Shown: piece after piece, positions 25,876 through 35,670 of the stretch
How the letters are laid out: each line of letters opens with the position of its first letter
How positions within the stretch are numbered: the first letter of the stretch is position 1
Assembly: GCA_002390705.1 (NCBI GenBank)
Contig: DGQA01000018.1
Span: 10,182-74,181, forward strand
Reading direction: 5' to 3'
DNA: 64,000 nucleotides
Source of the DNA: Actinobacteria bacterium UBA4426
GTDB lineage: Bacteria > Actinomycetota > Actinomycetes > S36-B12
The notes under the pieces: generated by a model
The model's input: the letters and a program-made list of their open reading frames with translations, nothing else
Told to the model about the DNA's origin: nothing
Databases searched by the model: none
Position numbers and translations under genes: made by a program

Positions 25876-26756
25876 GATCGCAACCTCTCCCCGCCCCAAG
25901 TTCCCTCTGGGATTGTGCCGATATCGGCCCAGCGAACCCGATCACCTCTGAACACAGGTCCCTCAACACAGGAGCGAAGCATGCGGGTGACACCGTCTTC
26001 ACCGATTACGGGTAGCACGCAGGTCATACAGACACCAATCCCACAGGCCATGGACTCTTCGACCGAACATTGACTAAAAATCTTCCGCATCGTGCACTCC
26101 TCAGCAACGCTGGCCAACATCGGCATCGGGCCACACGCGTAAACGACATCAACTTTAGATGAATTGAGGGTGTCAATTAAGCAGTCAGTCACCCTTCCGC
26201 GGATTCCTGCCGTGCCGTCTTCCGTGGCCAAAGTTAACGATGTTGACACACGTTTGAGTTCGAGACCTCCATAAAGTTTTTCCTCGGTGGATGCCCCAAT
26301 AATTGTGTCAACCCGGCAACCACGCTCACGCAAAGCTTGCGCCAACATGATCAATGGAGCCGCACCGTAACCACCTCCCACAAGGACGCAGGTGACCGGT
26401 TTGGTGGGAAGCGTAAACGGTTTGCCCAACGGCCCGACCAAATTTACGGGATCATGACGCCGCAATTTGGTCAGCCATTGCGAACCCTTACCCACAGGGG
26501 AGACAACAAAATCAAGTGTTCCGCCATACATGCCTCGAGCTTGCACACCTTGAATTGCGAACGACCTGCGAAGAACCATTGAACTTTCTTCCCCGCCCAT
26601 GCTGACGGTCACGAATTGCCCCGGCCGGGCTCGCTCAGTGATCCCCGGCGCAGTTACCGACATCAGGAAGTACTTACCTGTTCGCTGTACATCAAGCACT
26701 TCACCATTTACCTGGATCGCACCAGAATTTGCACCTTCACTTGCACCCGCGCTCAT
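25872..26756 (-). CDS. pyrK: Dihydroorotate dehydrogenase electron-transfer subunit
   Basis: Passes electrons from PyrD to NAD through FAD and a 2Fe-2S cluster. The 294 residues show an FAD-binding barrel, an NAD domain (VLVGGGYGAAPLIMLAQ) and the C-terminal cluster motif ACGIGVCMTCVLP plus a fourth Cys in MLRSCVEG. The ATG lies 6 bases after a -10 hexamer that includes the carB stop codon. Confidence 0.95.
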   Translation of the reverse strand: MSAGASEGANSGAIQVNGEVLDVQRTGKYFLMSVTAPGITERARPGQFVTVSMGGEESSMVLRRSFAIQGVQARGMYGGTLDFVVSPVGKGSQWLTKLRRHDPVNLVGPLGKPFTLPTKPVTCVLVGGGYGAAPLIMLAQALRERGCRVDTIIGASTEEKLYGGLELKRVSTSLTLATEDGTAGIRGRVTDCLIDTLNSSKVDVVYACGPMPMLASVAEECTMRKIFSQCSVEESMACGIGVCMTCVLPVIGEDGVTRMLRSCVEGPVFRGDRVRWADIGTIPEGTWGGERLRS

Positions 26757-26768
26757 AGGCCCACGCTA
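26757..26768 (-). promoter_or_regulatory. Predicted leaderless promoter (-10) of pyrK
   Basis: TAGCGT (26768-26763) plus 6 bases plus ATG. The TAG is the stop codon of carB. It would drive pyrK-pyrD-pyrF-gmk apart from pyrR. Confidence 0.5.
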
Positions 26769-29700
26769 CACGTTGTCCCAGTGCATGCCTTGTACATGCT
26801 CTTGGATGGACTTCACACACGGCTGGTCGTGTAAAAGGGAGTCGATACCCTGCACTGCAGCAGCCAATCCTTGCACGGTTGTGATGCATGGAACTCCACG
26901 AAGAACCGCGGCGGTGCGAATTTCATATCCATCTCTTCGAGGGCCAACGCCATACGGGGTGTTAATAATCAGGTCAATTTCACCGGCGTTAATTAACTCC
27001 ACCGCTGTCGGCTCTCCACCCGGACCGACGCCCTCAAATTGCTTTCTGGTCAACCGCGCGGGCACACCATTGCGTTGTAATATATCGGCGGTGCCTTCCG
27101 TCGCAACAATTTCAAAACCAAGGTCTGAGAGTCGCTTCACGGGGAAAATGGCTGAGCGCTTATCCCGATTCGCGAGCGAAACAAATGCGGTTCCCCGCGT
27201 TGGCAACCCACCACTAAAAGCAGCGACCTGCGACTTGGCGAATGCCACCCCAAATGAAGTATCAATACCCATGACCTCCCCGGTTGACTTCATTTCTGGA
27301 CCCAAAACTGTGTCAACTCCATGGAAACGTCCAAATGGCAACACAGCTTCCTTCACTGATATCGGACTGCCTGCAGGCAATTGCCCACCGTCACCGAATC
27401 TGGGAAGGACTCCACCTGCACGAAGCATTGCAATACTCTCGCCCGCCATGATTCGAGCCGCCGCCTTCGCAATTGGCACACCCGTTGCCTTGGACACAAA
27501 TGGCACGGTTCGAGATGCGCGCGGGTTAGCCTCCAAGACATAGAGCACGTCCGATGCGAGGGCAAATTGGATATTGATTAATCCCCGAACACCGACTCCG
27601 GCAGCAATCGCATGGGTTGAGTGTCGGATCCGCTCAATCTCTTCTTTGCCCAAAGTAATCGGGGGCAACGCACAGGCGGAGTCGCCAGAGTGAACCCCCG
27701 CCTCTTCAATGTGTTCCATCACGCCCGCGAGGTACAGATCTGTGCCATCAAAGAGCGCGTCCACATCTATTTCCACGGCATCGTCGAGGAAGTGATCCAC
27801 CAAAACCGGATGCTCGGGGTTGATTTGGGTTGCCCGCTCCAAATAGTCCCTCAGCATTTCCTCTTCATAAACGATTTCCATGCCTCGGCCGCCCAGAACA
27901 TAGCTTGGTCGCACCAACACTGGATAGCCGATTCGATTAGCAATTTCCCGTGCCTGAGCAAATGAGCGGGCAGTCCCATGAGCGGGTGCCGGAACTTTCG
28001 CCACATCGAGCACTCGAGAGAACACTTCTCGGTCCTCAGCCGAATGAATCGCTTCGGGCTGGGTGCCAATAATGGGCACACCCGCGTCAGCCAGCGGCTG
28101 CGCCAATCCAAGTGGGGTCTGGCCACCCAATTGCACGATCACTCCGACAAGTTCCCCGGCCGCACGCTCAACATCGATTACCGCCATAACGTCTTCGAAT
28201 GTGAGCGGCTCAAAATACAAGCGGTCCGAGGTGTCGTAATCCGTTGATACTGTCTCCGGATTGCAATTGATCATGATTGTTTCAAATCCGACTTCACTCA
28301 GAGTCATTGCGGCATGTACACAGGAGTAATCAAATTCAATTCCCTGACCAATTCGGTTCGGTCCTGAACCTAAAATAATAATCTTGCGACGATCAGAAGG
28401 AACTACTTCAGTTTCAAAGTCGTATGACGAGTAATGATAAGGAGTCTTGGCCGCAAACTCAGCCGCACAAGTGTCAACAGTTTTGAAAACCGGGAGCACC
28501 CCAAGCTGTATGCGCAATTCTCTAATGTGCGATTCACCAACACCACGCAAAGTGGCGATTTGTAAATCACTAAAACCGAGCGACTTAGCTTCACGCAGCA
28601 ACGGGGCCAACAAGTCTCGACCTTGTTGAATCAGATCTGCGGTTTCATTGATTCGAACTATTTGATCCAGGAACCACGGATCAATATTTGTGGCCTCGTT
28701 GACCTGCACAATTGTGGCTCCCAGCCATAATGCACGCTGTACAAGTGAAAGTCGGGAGTCATGTGGGCGCTTCATATCTTCCAATAGCCGCGCGATCTCT
28801 CCTGTGTCACGAGGTTGCGCCCAGGCGAAGATTGCCGATTTTTGTTCAATAGAGCGCAGTGCCTTCTGCAGCGCCTCAGGGAAATTTCGGCCAATTGCCA
28901 TCGCCTCCCCGACACTTTTCATGGTGGTGGTCAACGTCGTATCAGCTCCCGGGAATTTTTCGAATGCGAAACGAGGCACTTTCACAACGATGTAGTCGAG
29001 GGTGGGCTCAAATGAAGCTGGGGTCTCCGCTGTAATGTCATTCCGGATTTCGTCGAGTGAATACCCGATGGCCAGCCTTGCCGCAATTTTAGCGATGGGA
29101 AAACCTGTCGCCTTGGACGCTAATGCTGATGATCGTGAGACTCGAGGGTTCATCTCAATCACAATGAGACGTCCGTCGTCGGGGTTAACGGCGAACTGGA
29201 TATTGCATCCACCAGTATCCACTCCGACCGCGCGAATAATGTTTATCCCAACATCGCGCAACTTTTGAAATTCTCTGTCGGTCAATGTCAACGCAGGGGC
29301 AACAGTGATGGAATCCCCCGTGTGCACTCCCATGGGGTCAACGTTTTCGATCGAGCACACCACAACTACGTTGTCGTTGTGATCTCGCATAAGTTCTAGT
29401 TCATATTCTTTCCACCCAATAATGGACTCTTCCAGCAATACCTCAGAGGTTGGACTCGCCTTTAAACCAAGCCCAGCGATTCGGTGCAAATCCTCCTCAC
29501 TGTACGCGATCCCAGAACCCGCGCCCCCCATGGTGAAGGACGGCCGCACAACAACGGGATAACCCAGCTCGATTACCCCGGCAAGACAATCTTCCATGGT
29601 GTGACAAATTCGGGAATTTGCGCTCTCAGCACCGATCTCTAGAACGATTTTGCGAAACTTTTCGCGATTTTCCCCGCGCTCAATTGCTTCAATATTTGCA

Positions 29701-30050
29701 CCGATCAACTCAACGTTGTATTTTTCGAGGATGCCAGCCTTGTCAAGTGCAATGGCAGCATTGAGGGCCGTCTGTCCACCTAATGTGGGCAGCAACGCAT
29801 CGGGTCGTTCTTTTGCAATTACCAATTCAAGGTACTCGGTTGTAATGGGTTCAATGTAAGTTGCATCGGCAAACTCTGGGTCGGTCATAATGGTTGCTGG
29901 ATTCGAATTTACCAAGATCACCCGAATCCCTTCTTCGCGCAATACTCGACAGGCTTGTGTGCCCGAGTAGTCAAACTCACAAGCCTGCCCAATAACGATT
30001 GGCCCCGATCCAATCACCATGACTGAGTTAATATCGTGACGCTTAGGCAT
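26766..30050 (-). CDS. carB: Carbamoyl-phosphate synthase large chain
   Basis: Makes carbamoyl phosphate for pyrimidines and arginine. 1094 residues in two homologous ATP-grasp halves (first opening GSGPIVIGQACEFDYSGTQA, second GSGPNRIGQGIEFDYSCVH), then a C-terminal MGS-like allosteric domain. It overlaps the carA end by eight bases. Confidence 0.98.
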   Translation of the reverse strand: MPKRHDINSVMVIGSGPIVIGQACEFDYSGTQACRVLREEGIRVILVNSNPATIMTDPEFADATYIEPITTEYLELVIAKERPDALLPTLGGQTALNAAIALDKAGILEKYNVELIGANIEAIERGENREKFRKIVLEIGAESANSRICHTMEDCLAGVIELGYPVVVRPSFTMGGAGSGIAYSEEDLHRIAGLGLKASPTSEVLLEESIIGWKEYELELMRDHNDNVVVVCSIENVDPMGVHTGDSITVAPALTLTDREFQKLRDVGINIIRAVGVDTGGCNIQFAVNPDDGRLIVIEMNPRVSRSSALASKATGFPIAKIAARLAIGYSLDEIRNDITAETPASFEPTLDYIVVKVPRFAFEKFPGADTTLTTTMKSVGEAMAIGRNFPEALQKALRSIEQKSAIFAWAQPRDTGEIARLLEDMKRPHDSRLSLVQRALWLGATIVQVNEATNIDPWFLDQIVRINETADLIQQGRDLLAPLLREAKSLGFSDLQIATLRGVGESHIRELRIQLGVLPVFKTVDTCAAEFAAKTPYHYSSYDFETEVVPSDRRKIIILGSGPNRIGQGIEFDYSCVHAAMTLSEVGFETIMINCNPETVSTDYDTSDRLYFEPLTFEDVMAVIDVERAAGELVGVIVQLGGQTPLGLAQPLADAGVPIIGTQPEAIHSAEDREVFSRVLDVAKVPAPAHGTARSFAQAREIANRIGYPVLVRPSYVLGGRGMEIVYEEEMLRDYLERATQINPEHPVLVDHFLDDAVEIDVDALFDGTDLYLAGVMEHIEEAGVHSGDSACALPPITLGKEEIERIRHSTHAIAAGVGVRGLINIQFALASDVLYVLEANPRASRTVPFVSKATGVPIAKAAARIMAGESIAMLRAGGVLPRFGDGGQLPAGSPISVKEAVLPFGRFHGVDTVLGPEMKSTGEVMGIDTSFGVAFAKSQVAAFSGGLPTRGTAFVSLANRDKRSAIFPVKRLSDLGFEIVATEGTADILQRNGVPARLTRKQFEGVGPGGEPTAVELINAGEIDLIINTPYGVGPRRDGYEIRTAAVLRGVPCITTVQGLAAAVQGIDSLLHDQPCVKSIQEHVQGMHWDNV

Positions 30051-31164
30051 GTGCGCCCATCTTCTCTAGAAAACGGTCAAAGAGGTAATCAGAATCATGT
30101 GGACCTGCAGCGGCCTCGGGGTGGTACTGGACACTGAATGCAGTGAGGTCTAGCAACTCGATCCCTTCCACGACGTTGTCGTTCAGGCAAATATGTGAAA
30201 TCCGTGCACGACCGAACGGGGTGTCAAAATCACGTGAGTTCGGGGCGCGCACCGCGAAACCATGATTGTGCGCGGTGATCTCCACTTTCCCGGTGGTGAG
30301 ATCTTTAACCGGCTGATTGATCCCGCGGTGTCCGTACTGCATTTTGTACGTGTCCAGACCTAGTGCGCGACCGAGAATCTGATTTCCGAAACAAATTCCA
30401 AACAATGGCATCTTGGCTTTGAGTGCTTTCTGCACTAGGCCTACGGCGTCGACCGCGCTTGCCGGGTCCCCCGGTCCATTGGACAAAAATATTCCATTGG
30501 GTTTCAGAGCCACGATCTGCTCCCATTTGGTGTTCGCATTCACCACGTGCACCTCGATGCCGCGCTCCGATAGGCGTTGGGGAGTCATGGACTTGATGCC
30601 AAAATCGACAGCCACACACGTTGCCTTTTTCTGTCCTTTCGCGGTAACAACATAACTTTCCGCGGTACTTACTTGGTCAGTAAAACTCGCGCCCAGCATG
30701 ACAGGGGACTGCGCGACAGCCTTAATTAGTCCCTCTAAATTATCACTATCTGAGCCAGAAAAAATTCCCATGCGCATCGAACCTTGTTCACGCAAGTGTC
30801 GAGTGAGCGCCCGAGTATCAACTCCTTCAATGCCTACGATTCCATTGATTGCGAGTTCATCTGCGAGTGTGCCGGTCGCACGCCAATTGGATACGACACG
30901 AGAGGATTCCCGGACTACAAAACCAGAAGGCCACATATGGAGTGATTCGCTATCCTCACGGTTGACGCCGGTGTTGCCGATGTGTGGAGCCGTCATGACC
31001 ACGATCTGACCGCAATAAGAAGGATCCGTGAGGGTCTCTTGGTAGCCAGTCATGCCGGTTGAAAAGACTGCTTCGCCAAAGGCCGTCCCTGGCGCACCGA
31101 ACCCCTTACCAACTAGCGAATATCCGTCTTCGAGAACCAATACAGCCCGACCCACGCTGCCCAT
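30043..31164 (-). CDS. carA: Carbamoyl-phosphate synthase small chain
   Basis: The glutaminase subunit that supplies ammonia to CarB through a tunnel. The N-terminal domain has TGMTGYQETLTDPSY; the class I amidotransferase domain has the nucleophile Cys in LFGICFGNQILG and the catalytic His in HPEAA. ATG at 31164 (373 residues) or GTG at 31167 can start it; the sequence does not decide. Confidence 0.96.
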   Translation of the reverse strand: MGSVGRAVLVLEDGYSLVGKGFGAPGTAFGEAVFSTGMTGYQETLTDPSYCGQIVVMTAPHIGNTGVNREDSESLHMWPSGFVVRESSRVVSNWRATGTLADELAINGIVGIEGVDTRALTRHLREQGSMRMGIFSGSDSDNLEGLIKAVAQSPVMLGASFTDQVSTAESYVVTAKGQKKATCVAVDFGIKSMTPQRLSERGIEVHVVNANTKWEQIVALKPNGIFLSNGPGDPASAVDAVGLVQKALKAKMPLFGICFGNQILGRALGLDTYKMQYGHRGINQPVKDLTTGKVEITAHNHGFAVRAPNSRDFDTPFGRARISHICLNDNVVEGIELLDLTAFSVQYHPEAAAGPHDSDYLFDRFLEKMGAHA

Positions 31165-31340
31165 CACACACTCATCTCACTTTCGAGTAATTTAATCATT
31201 TTCTGATGACCTGCGCCAGTATCATCGACCACTGCAGTTTCACAACGGGTTTCTCCTAGATCTGGCATAATCCAGAGCAGACCTGACCACCAGCGTGATC
31301 GTATCGACCATCGCCTGACCGTTGACCAATTCTCATGCAT
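31164..31340 (-). other. Gap between pyrC and carA with doubtful small open frames
   Basis: In many actinobacteria a membrane protein gene lies between pyrC and carA. Here only about 165 bases remain. One frame (31340-31164) encodes 58 residues without a membrane segment, and a second frame, preceded by AGGAG, gives a GTG start and only 15 residues (VKLQWSMILAQVIRK). Neither looks like a normal protein. They may be a leftover of the missing gene, or a leader; I cannot tell. Confidence 0.25.
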
Positions 31341-32628
31341 TGAGCACGCCGCCTTTGACTTGATGTACGCCATTAAAAAAAACATCGGTCACTGATACCG
31401 GAAGGGTCATGCCCGCATACGGTGTATTTCCCGACAGTGATGCGAGCTGTTCTGCGACTACCAAGCTCCCTTGGTCAGGGTCAATGAGGACTATGTGGGC
31501 GCTTTCGCCAACCGCCAGCGGTCGACCGTGATTGGTTGCACGACCAATTCTTGCGGGTGCACTCGACATCCGATCACTCAAGGTCCGCCAATTCCAATTT
31601 GGTACATCTCGCATCGCAGATACGACCACGCCCAACGCAGTTTCTAGTCCAAGCATTCCAAATGCCGCATTGTCCCATTCGCAATCCTTGGCTTCATGTG
31701 GATGGGGAGCATGATCGGTTGCAACTATGTCGATCGTTCCATCTAGCAAAGCTTCGCGTAATGCGATCGTATCCGCACGAGACCTCAACGGTGGATTGAC
31801 TTTGTACACCGGATCAAAACCGGAAACAAGGTCCTCGGTGAGCAGTAAGTGGTGCGGGGTCACTTCGGCAGTAACTCGAACTCCCATTTCCTTGGCCCAT
31901 CGGATTATTGCGACGCTGCCTGCTGTTGATACGTGGCAGATGTGCAGCCTCGAGTCTACGTGTAGGGCAAGAAGTACGTCGCGGGCAATAATTGCCTCCT
32001 CCGCGACCGCGGGCCACCCCGTCAACCCAAGTATTCCCGACAGTTCACCCTCGTTCATCTGGGCGCCCTGTGTCAACCGTGGGTCCTGTGCGTGTTGGGC
32101 GATAACGCCATCAAAAGTTTTTACATATTCCAACGCTCTGCGCATGAGCAGGGGGTCAAATACGCAGTACCCATCGTCGCTGAATACGGTCACTCCAGCA
32201 GCCGAGGCAGCCATGGCTCCTAACTCGGCCAGAGCTTGGCCGTGCAGGCCAATACTTACGGCTCCCACGGGGAACACATCGACTAGGCCGGTTTGGCGAC
32301 CAATGCGCCACACTTGCTCGACCACACCGGCCGTGTCGGCAACCGGTGCTGTGTTGGCCATGGCAAATACAGCCGAAAATCCACCCAAAGTAGCCGCGCG
32401 CGAACCCGATGAAATGGTTTCGGCGTCCTCTCTCCCTGGCTCGCGTAAATGCGCATGCAGATCAACAAACGATGGCAGGCAGACCCGTCCTTTTGCCTGC
32501 ACCACCTCGAGATTTTCGGGGTCAAGCCCAACGCCAATCTCCGCGATACACCCATTTATTATCCGAATGTCTTGTTCGTCTTCGCCGTATGGCCGTGCAC
32601 CCACAATCAAGTATGAATTAAGCGACAC
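31333..32628 (-). CDS. pyrC: Dihydroorotase
   Basis: A zinc amidohydrolase closing the dihydroorotate ring. VDLHAHLREPGRED has the first metal ligands, ICHVSTA and EVTPHHLLLT the next histidines, and IVATDHAPH the catalytic Asp. Class I type, 431 residues. The frame opens at 32643, but GGGGGAG sits 6 bases before GTG at 32628, which I choose; it overlaps pyrB by 11 bases. Confidence 0.95.
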   Translation of the reverse strand: MSLNSYLIVGARPYGEDEQDIRIINGCIAEIGVGLDPENLEVVQAKGRVCLPSFVDLHAHLREPGREDAETISSGSRAATLGGFSAVFAMANTAPVADTAGVVEQVWRIGRQTGLVDVFPVGAVSIGLHGQALAELGAMAASAAGVTVFSDDGYCVFDPLLMRRALEYVKTFDGVIAQHAQDPRLTQGAQMNEGELSGILGLTGWPAVAEEAIIARDVLLALHVDSRLHICHVSTAGSVAIIRWAKEMGVRVTAEVTPHHLLLTEDLVSGFDPVYKVNPPLRSRADTIALREALLDGTIDIVATDHAPHPHEAKDCEWDNAAFGMLGLETALGVVVSAMRDVPNWNWRTLSDRMSSAPARIGRATNHGRPLAVGESAHIVLIDPDQGSLVVAEQLASLSGNTPYAGMTLPVSVTDVFFNGVHQVKGGVLNA

Positions 32629-33556
32629 TGGCATCTCCCCCAATTAGTAGGTACATGCTTGCCATGCGCACTATGAGCCCATTGACCACCTGTTCTGTAA
32701 TCACACTTCGTCCACTATCTGCCACCTCGGCCGTAATTTCCACACCGCGATTCATTGGTCCAGGATGCATCACGATCGCGTGCTCAGGCAGTTCCTTGGC
32801 TCGTTTACGGTTAAGACCAAATGTTCGACTGTATTCAAGTTCACTCGGGAAGAAAGTTCCATTCATACGTTCCTGTTGAACCCGTAACATCATGATTGCA
32901 TCCAACTCAGGCAAGTGGGCATCTAGGGAGTAGCTCACTTCACACGGCCAGTTCTCAATGCCTACTGGCAATAGCGTGGGTGGGCCAATCACTATAACTT
33001 TGGCACCGAGTATTCCCAAAAGAAAAATATTGGAACGCGCAACCCGTGAGTGTAAAACGTCGCCCACAATTCCAATTGTCAATCCGGCAAAATCATTTGC
33101 CCCGGGGCGCAGGTGCGCTCTAAGGGTAAATGCGTCGCCGAGCGCTTGAGTTGGGTGCTCATGTTTTCCATCGCCAGCATTAAGCACACTGGATTCCAGC
33201 CACCCGGCATGCGCCAACCTGTGAGCTGCTCCCGGCGAAGGGTGACGCAAGACAATCATGTCGGCGCCCATCGCATTCAAGGTCAGTGCCGTGTCTTTCA
33301 AACTCTCGCCTTTGGAAACACTCGACCCATTTGCTGAAAATGTCACCACATCCGCAGAGAGTCTTTTTGCAGCTCGCTCAAATGAAATCCTAGTCCGAGT
33401 TGAGTCTTCATAAAAAAGATTCACAACAGTTCGGCCGCGCAATGTCGGCAATATTTTGGTCCCACCATCGGTTACTCGGTTCAACTCGATAGCAGTGTCA
33501 AGAATTCCCACGGTGTCCTCCCGGCTCAGTTCCTGAACCGAGATGAGGTGCTTCAT
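32618..33556 (-). CDS. pyrB: Aspartate carbamoyltransferase catalytic chain
   Basis: Joins carbamoyl phosphate and aspartate, the committed pyrimidine step. 312 residues: the phosphate site is EDSTRTRISFE, the loop is SVSKGESLKDTA, and HPTQALGDAFT is the second signature. No pyrI regulatory chain is nearby. It overlaps pyrR by four bases (ATGA). Confidence 0.97.
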   Translation of the reverse strand: MKHLISVQELSREDTVGILDTAIELNRVTDGGTKILPTLRGRTVVNLFYEDSTRTRISFERAAKRLSADVVTFSANGSSVSKGESLKDTALTLNAMGADMIVLRHPSPGAAHRLAHAGWLESSVLNAGDGKHEHPTQALGDAFTLRAHLRPGANDFAGLTIGIVGDVLHSRVARSNIFLLGILGAKVIVIGPPTLLPVGIENWPCEVSYSLDAHLPELDAIMMLRVQQERMNGTFFPSELEYSRTFGLNRKRAKELPEHAIVMHPGPMNRGVEITAEVADSGRSVITEQVVNGLIVRMASMYLLIGGDASVA

Positions 33557-34140
33557 AGTTGCTCTATCGTTGATTGAATGACGACTTGATCAACCGAGTC
33601 GATTTCGCTTATCTGCACGGAAACTTTCTCGCTCAACGACGTGGGAAGGTTTTTCCCAACGTAATCAGCTCGAATGGGCAACTCCCGGTGTCCCCGATCA
33701 ACCAGTACTGCCAGTTGAACAACGGCCGGGCGCCCATACTCATTGATTGCGTCAAGCGCCGCTCGAATGGTGCGCCCAGAAAACAGAACATCGTCAACCA
33801 AAATAACCGTTTTCCCGTCAATCCCTTCAGCAGGGAGGCGCGTCTGCTCTAAGGCTTTGGTCGGACGCATTTGTAGGTCATCCCGAAAAAGGGTGACGTC
33901 CAAGGACCCGACCGGAATACTGATTTTCTCGATGTCACCAATATTTTTAGCCAGTCGCTCGGCGATAGGGACACCGCGGGTGGGAATGCCCATGATCACA
34001 AGATGAGAAACGTCCTTCACATTTTCAACAACTTGATGGGCGAGCCTGCGCAGCGCCCGGGAAATATCCTCTGAATCGGCGACCATCCGACTGCTAGTTC
34101 GAGAAGAACTTGCGGATGCGCCCGAAAATGGCTCGCTCAT
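33553..34140 (-). CDS. pyrR: Bifunctional PyrR pyr-operon regulator / uracil phosphoribosyltransferase
   Basis: Senses UMP/UTP versus PRPP and binds pyr mRNA; it often also makes UMP from uracil. The PRPP-binding loop is VILVDDVLFSGRTIRAAL. 195 residues including a Ser-rich N-terminal extension. It is the first gene of pyrR-pyrB-pyrC-carA-carB. A PyrR-binding-like sequence lies just before its ribosome-binding site, so translation is probably self-regulated. Confidence 0.96.
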   Translation of the reverse strand: MSEPFSGASASSSRTSSRMVADSEDISRALRRLAHQVVENVKDVSHLVIMGIPTRGVPIAERLAKNIGDIEKISIPVGSLDVTLFRDDLQMRPTKALEQTRLPAEGIDGKTVILVDDVLFSGRTIRAALDAINEYGRPAVVQLAVLVDRGHRELPIRADYVGKNLPTSLSEKVSVQISEIDSVDQVVIQSTIEQL

Positions 34141-34146
34141 GTATTC

Positions 34147-34180
34147 GCCCTTCCCCGCCTCACTGGACGAGTCTTAAAGG
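34147..34180 (-). promoter_or_regulatory. PyrR-binding RNA loop before pyrR
   Basis: In RNA sense the 14 bases at 34169-34156 read CGUCCAGUGAGGCG and match 12 of 14 positions of the PyrR consensus ARUCCNGNGAGGYU. CCUUU (34182-34178) can pair with the AAGGG ribosome-binding site (34151-34147), so structure here could hide the pyrR start. Confidence 0.55.
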
Positions 34181-34200
34181 TGTGTGAACTAGGTTGACAA
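34172..34200 (-). promoter_or_regulatory. Possible pyrR promoter
   Basis: TTGTCA (34200-34195), 17 bases, then TTAAGA (34177-34172). Spacing is good but the -10 is poor, and the transcript would begin inside the PyrR loop, so another promoter may be used. Confidence 0.25.
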
Positions 34201-34236
34201 GCGTTGGTGCAAACCTACCCGATCCTTTGGATGGTG

Positions 34237-35670
34237 CTAGACACCACCACCGCGACCCGCGGTTCCCATTTTGTGAACGCGCATACCGTTTGTCGTTCCT
34301 GGAACACCAGGTGGCACTCCTGCAACAATCACCACGCGCTCCCCGGCACTGGCTCGCCCAATATCTAACAACGCTTTATCGACCTGGGTCACCATGTCAT
34401 CGGTATGGCTTACTTGTGGGACCAGAAAAGTTTCGACCCCCCAAGTCAAAGATAACTGGCTACGAACCCGGGGATTAGGCGTAAACGCAAGTAGGGGGGT
34501 GCGGGCGCGCCAACGTGCAATCAACCGAGCCGACCTACCGGTTTCGGTGAATGCAATCAAATGCGTGGAACCGATTCCGTTCGCGACGTCGACCGCGGCG
34601 TGTGTAAGAGCTCGGGCAGTCGAACCAGTCGGCGAGTCCTGCAACGCAGGAATTCGATCGAGGGCTTCTTCCTCCAAGTGCTCAATAATCGTAGACATCG
34701 TTGACACCGCATGCGAAGGTCGCGCACCAACGCTTGTCTCACCCGAAAGCATGAGCGCATCTGCCCCGTCCAGAACCGCATTGGCCACGTCACTGACTTC
34801 AGCCCGAGTGGGACGACTCTCGGTGATCATCGAATCAAGCATTTGCGTTGCTACGATGACCGGTTTTCCCGCCTCGCGACACATTTGGACGGCCCTTTTT
34901 TGCACGAGTGGAACCATCTCGAGTGGAAGTTCAACCCCAAGATCTCCCCGTGCAACCATGACCCCGTCAAATGCGGCGATAATGTCTTCAATGTTGTCAA
35001 CCGCCTGTGGTTTTTCTACCTTAGCAAGGACGGGGAGTCGCACTCCCTCTTCATCCATGATTGCGTGTACATCATGAATATCTGCCGAAGAACGCACAAA
35101 CGACAGTGCGATCAGGTCGGCGCCGTTACGCAACCCCCAGCGCAAATCTTCGCGATCTTTTTCCGAAAGTGCGGGCACGCTCACAGCCACCCCAGGCAAA
35201 TTGAACCCTTTGTTATTGGAAACAATCCCACCATCAATTACTACGGTATGTACGCGAGGACCAACGATTTTGGTCACCTGCAATTCGACCCGGCCGTCGT
35301 CTACGAGAACCATGTCTCCCGGGCTGACGTCACCCGGCAGTCCGATAAAGGTTGTGGAAACCATATGTGCATCACCCGGGCATTCTTCGGTCGTGACAAT
35401 GAATTCCTCTCCCACAATTAATTCAACTGGTCCTGAAGAGAATCGCCCAAGTCTGATTTTTGGTCCCTGAAGATCAACCAAAATCGCCACACTTCGCCCT
35501 GACTCATCTGAGGCCTGCCGAACCCACTTACAGGCGTCCAGATGGTCTGCATAATCTCCATGGGAGAGGTTCAATCGAGCGACATCCATGCCCGCTGTGA
35601 CCAACTCCAAGACAGCTTCCGCGCTCGCCGTGGCCGGGCCAAGGGTTGCCACAATTTTTGCTCTTCTCAT
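34237..35670 (-). CDS. pyk: Pyruvate kinase
   Basis: The last ATP-forming step of glycolysis. 477 residues; the opening RRAKIVATLGPAT, the active-site run VMVARGDLGVELPLEMVP and the Mg/K-site ATQMLDSMI are clear, with a C-terminal allosteric domain. The ATG has no Shine-Dalgarno; a -10 hexamer lies 6 bases upstream with a palindrome beside it, so this is a leaderless and probably sugar-regulated transcript. Confidence 0.97.
   Translation of the reverse strand: MRRAKIVATLGPATASAEAVLELVTAGMDVARLNLSHGDYADHLDACKWVRQASDESGRSVAILVDLQGPKIRLGRFSSGPVELIVGEEFIVTTEECPGDAHMVSTTFIGLPGDVSPGDMVLVDDGRVELQVTKIVGPRVHTVVIDGGIVSNNKGFNLPGVAVSVPALSEKDREDLRWGLRNGADLIALSFVRSSADIHDVHAIMDEEGVRLPVLAKVEKPQAVDNIEDIIAAFDGVMVARGDLGVELPLEMVPLVQKRAVQMCREAGKPVIVATQMLDSMITESRPTRAEVSDVANAVLDGADALMLSGETSVGARPSHAVSTMSTIIEHLEEEALDRIPALQDSPTGSTARALTHAAVDVANGIGSTHLIAFTETGRSARLIARWRARTPLLAFTPNPRVRSQLSLTWGVETFLVPQVSHTDDMVTQVDKALLDIGRASAGERVVIVAGVPPGVPGTTNGMRVHKMGTAGRGGGV

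Noticed and set aside
26599..27543. 314-residue plus-strand open frame
   Set aside because: A shadow of carB and pyrK.
31727..32647. 306-residue plus-strand open frame
   Set aside because: A shadow of pyrC; Ser/Arg-rich with no family.
34394..35421. Two plus-strand open frames of over 220 residues
   Set aside because: Both are antisense to pyk, which is unambiguous.
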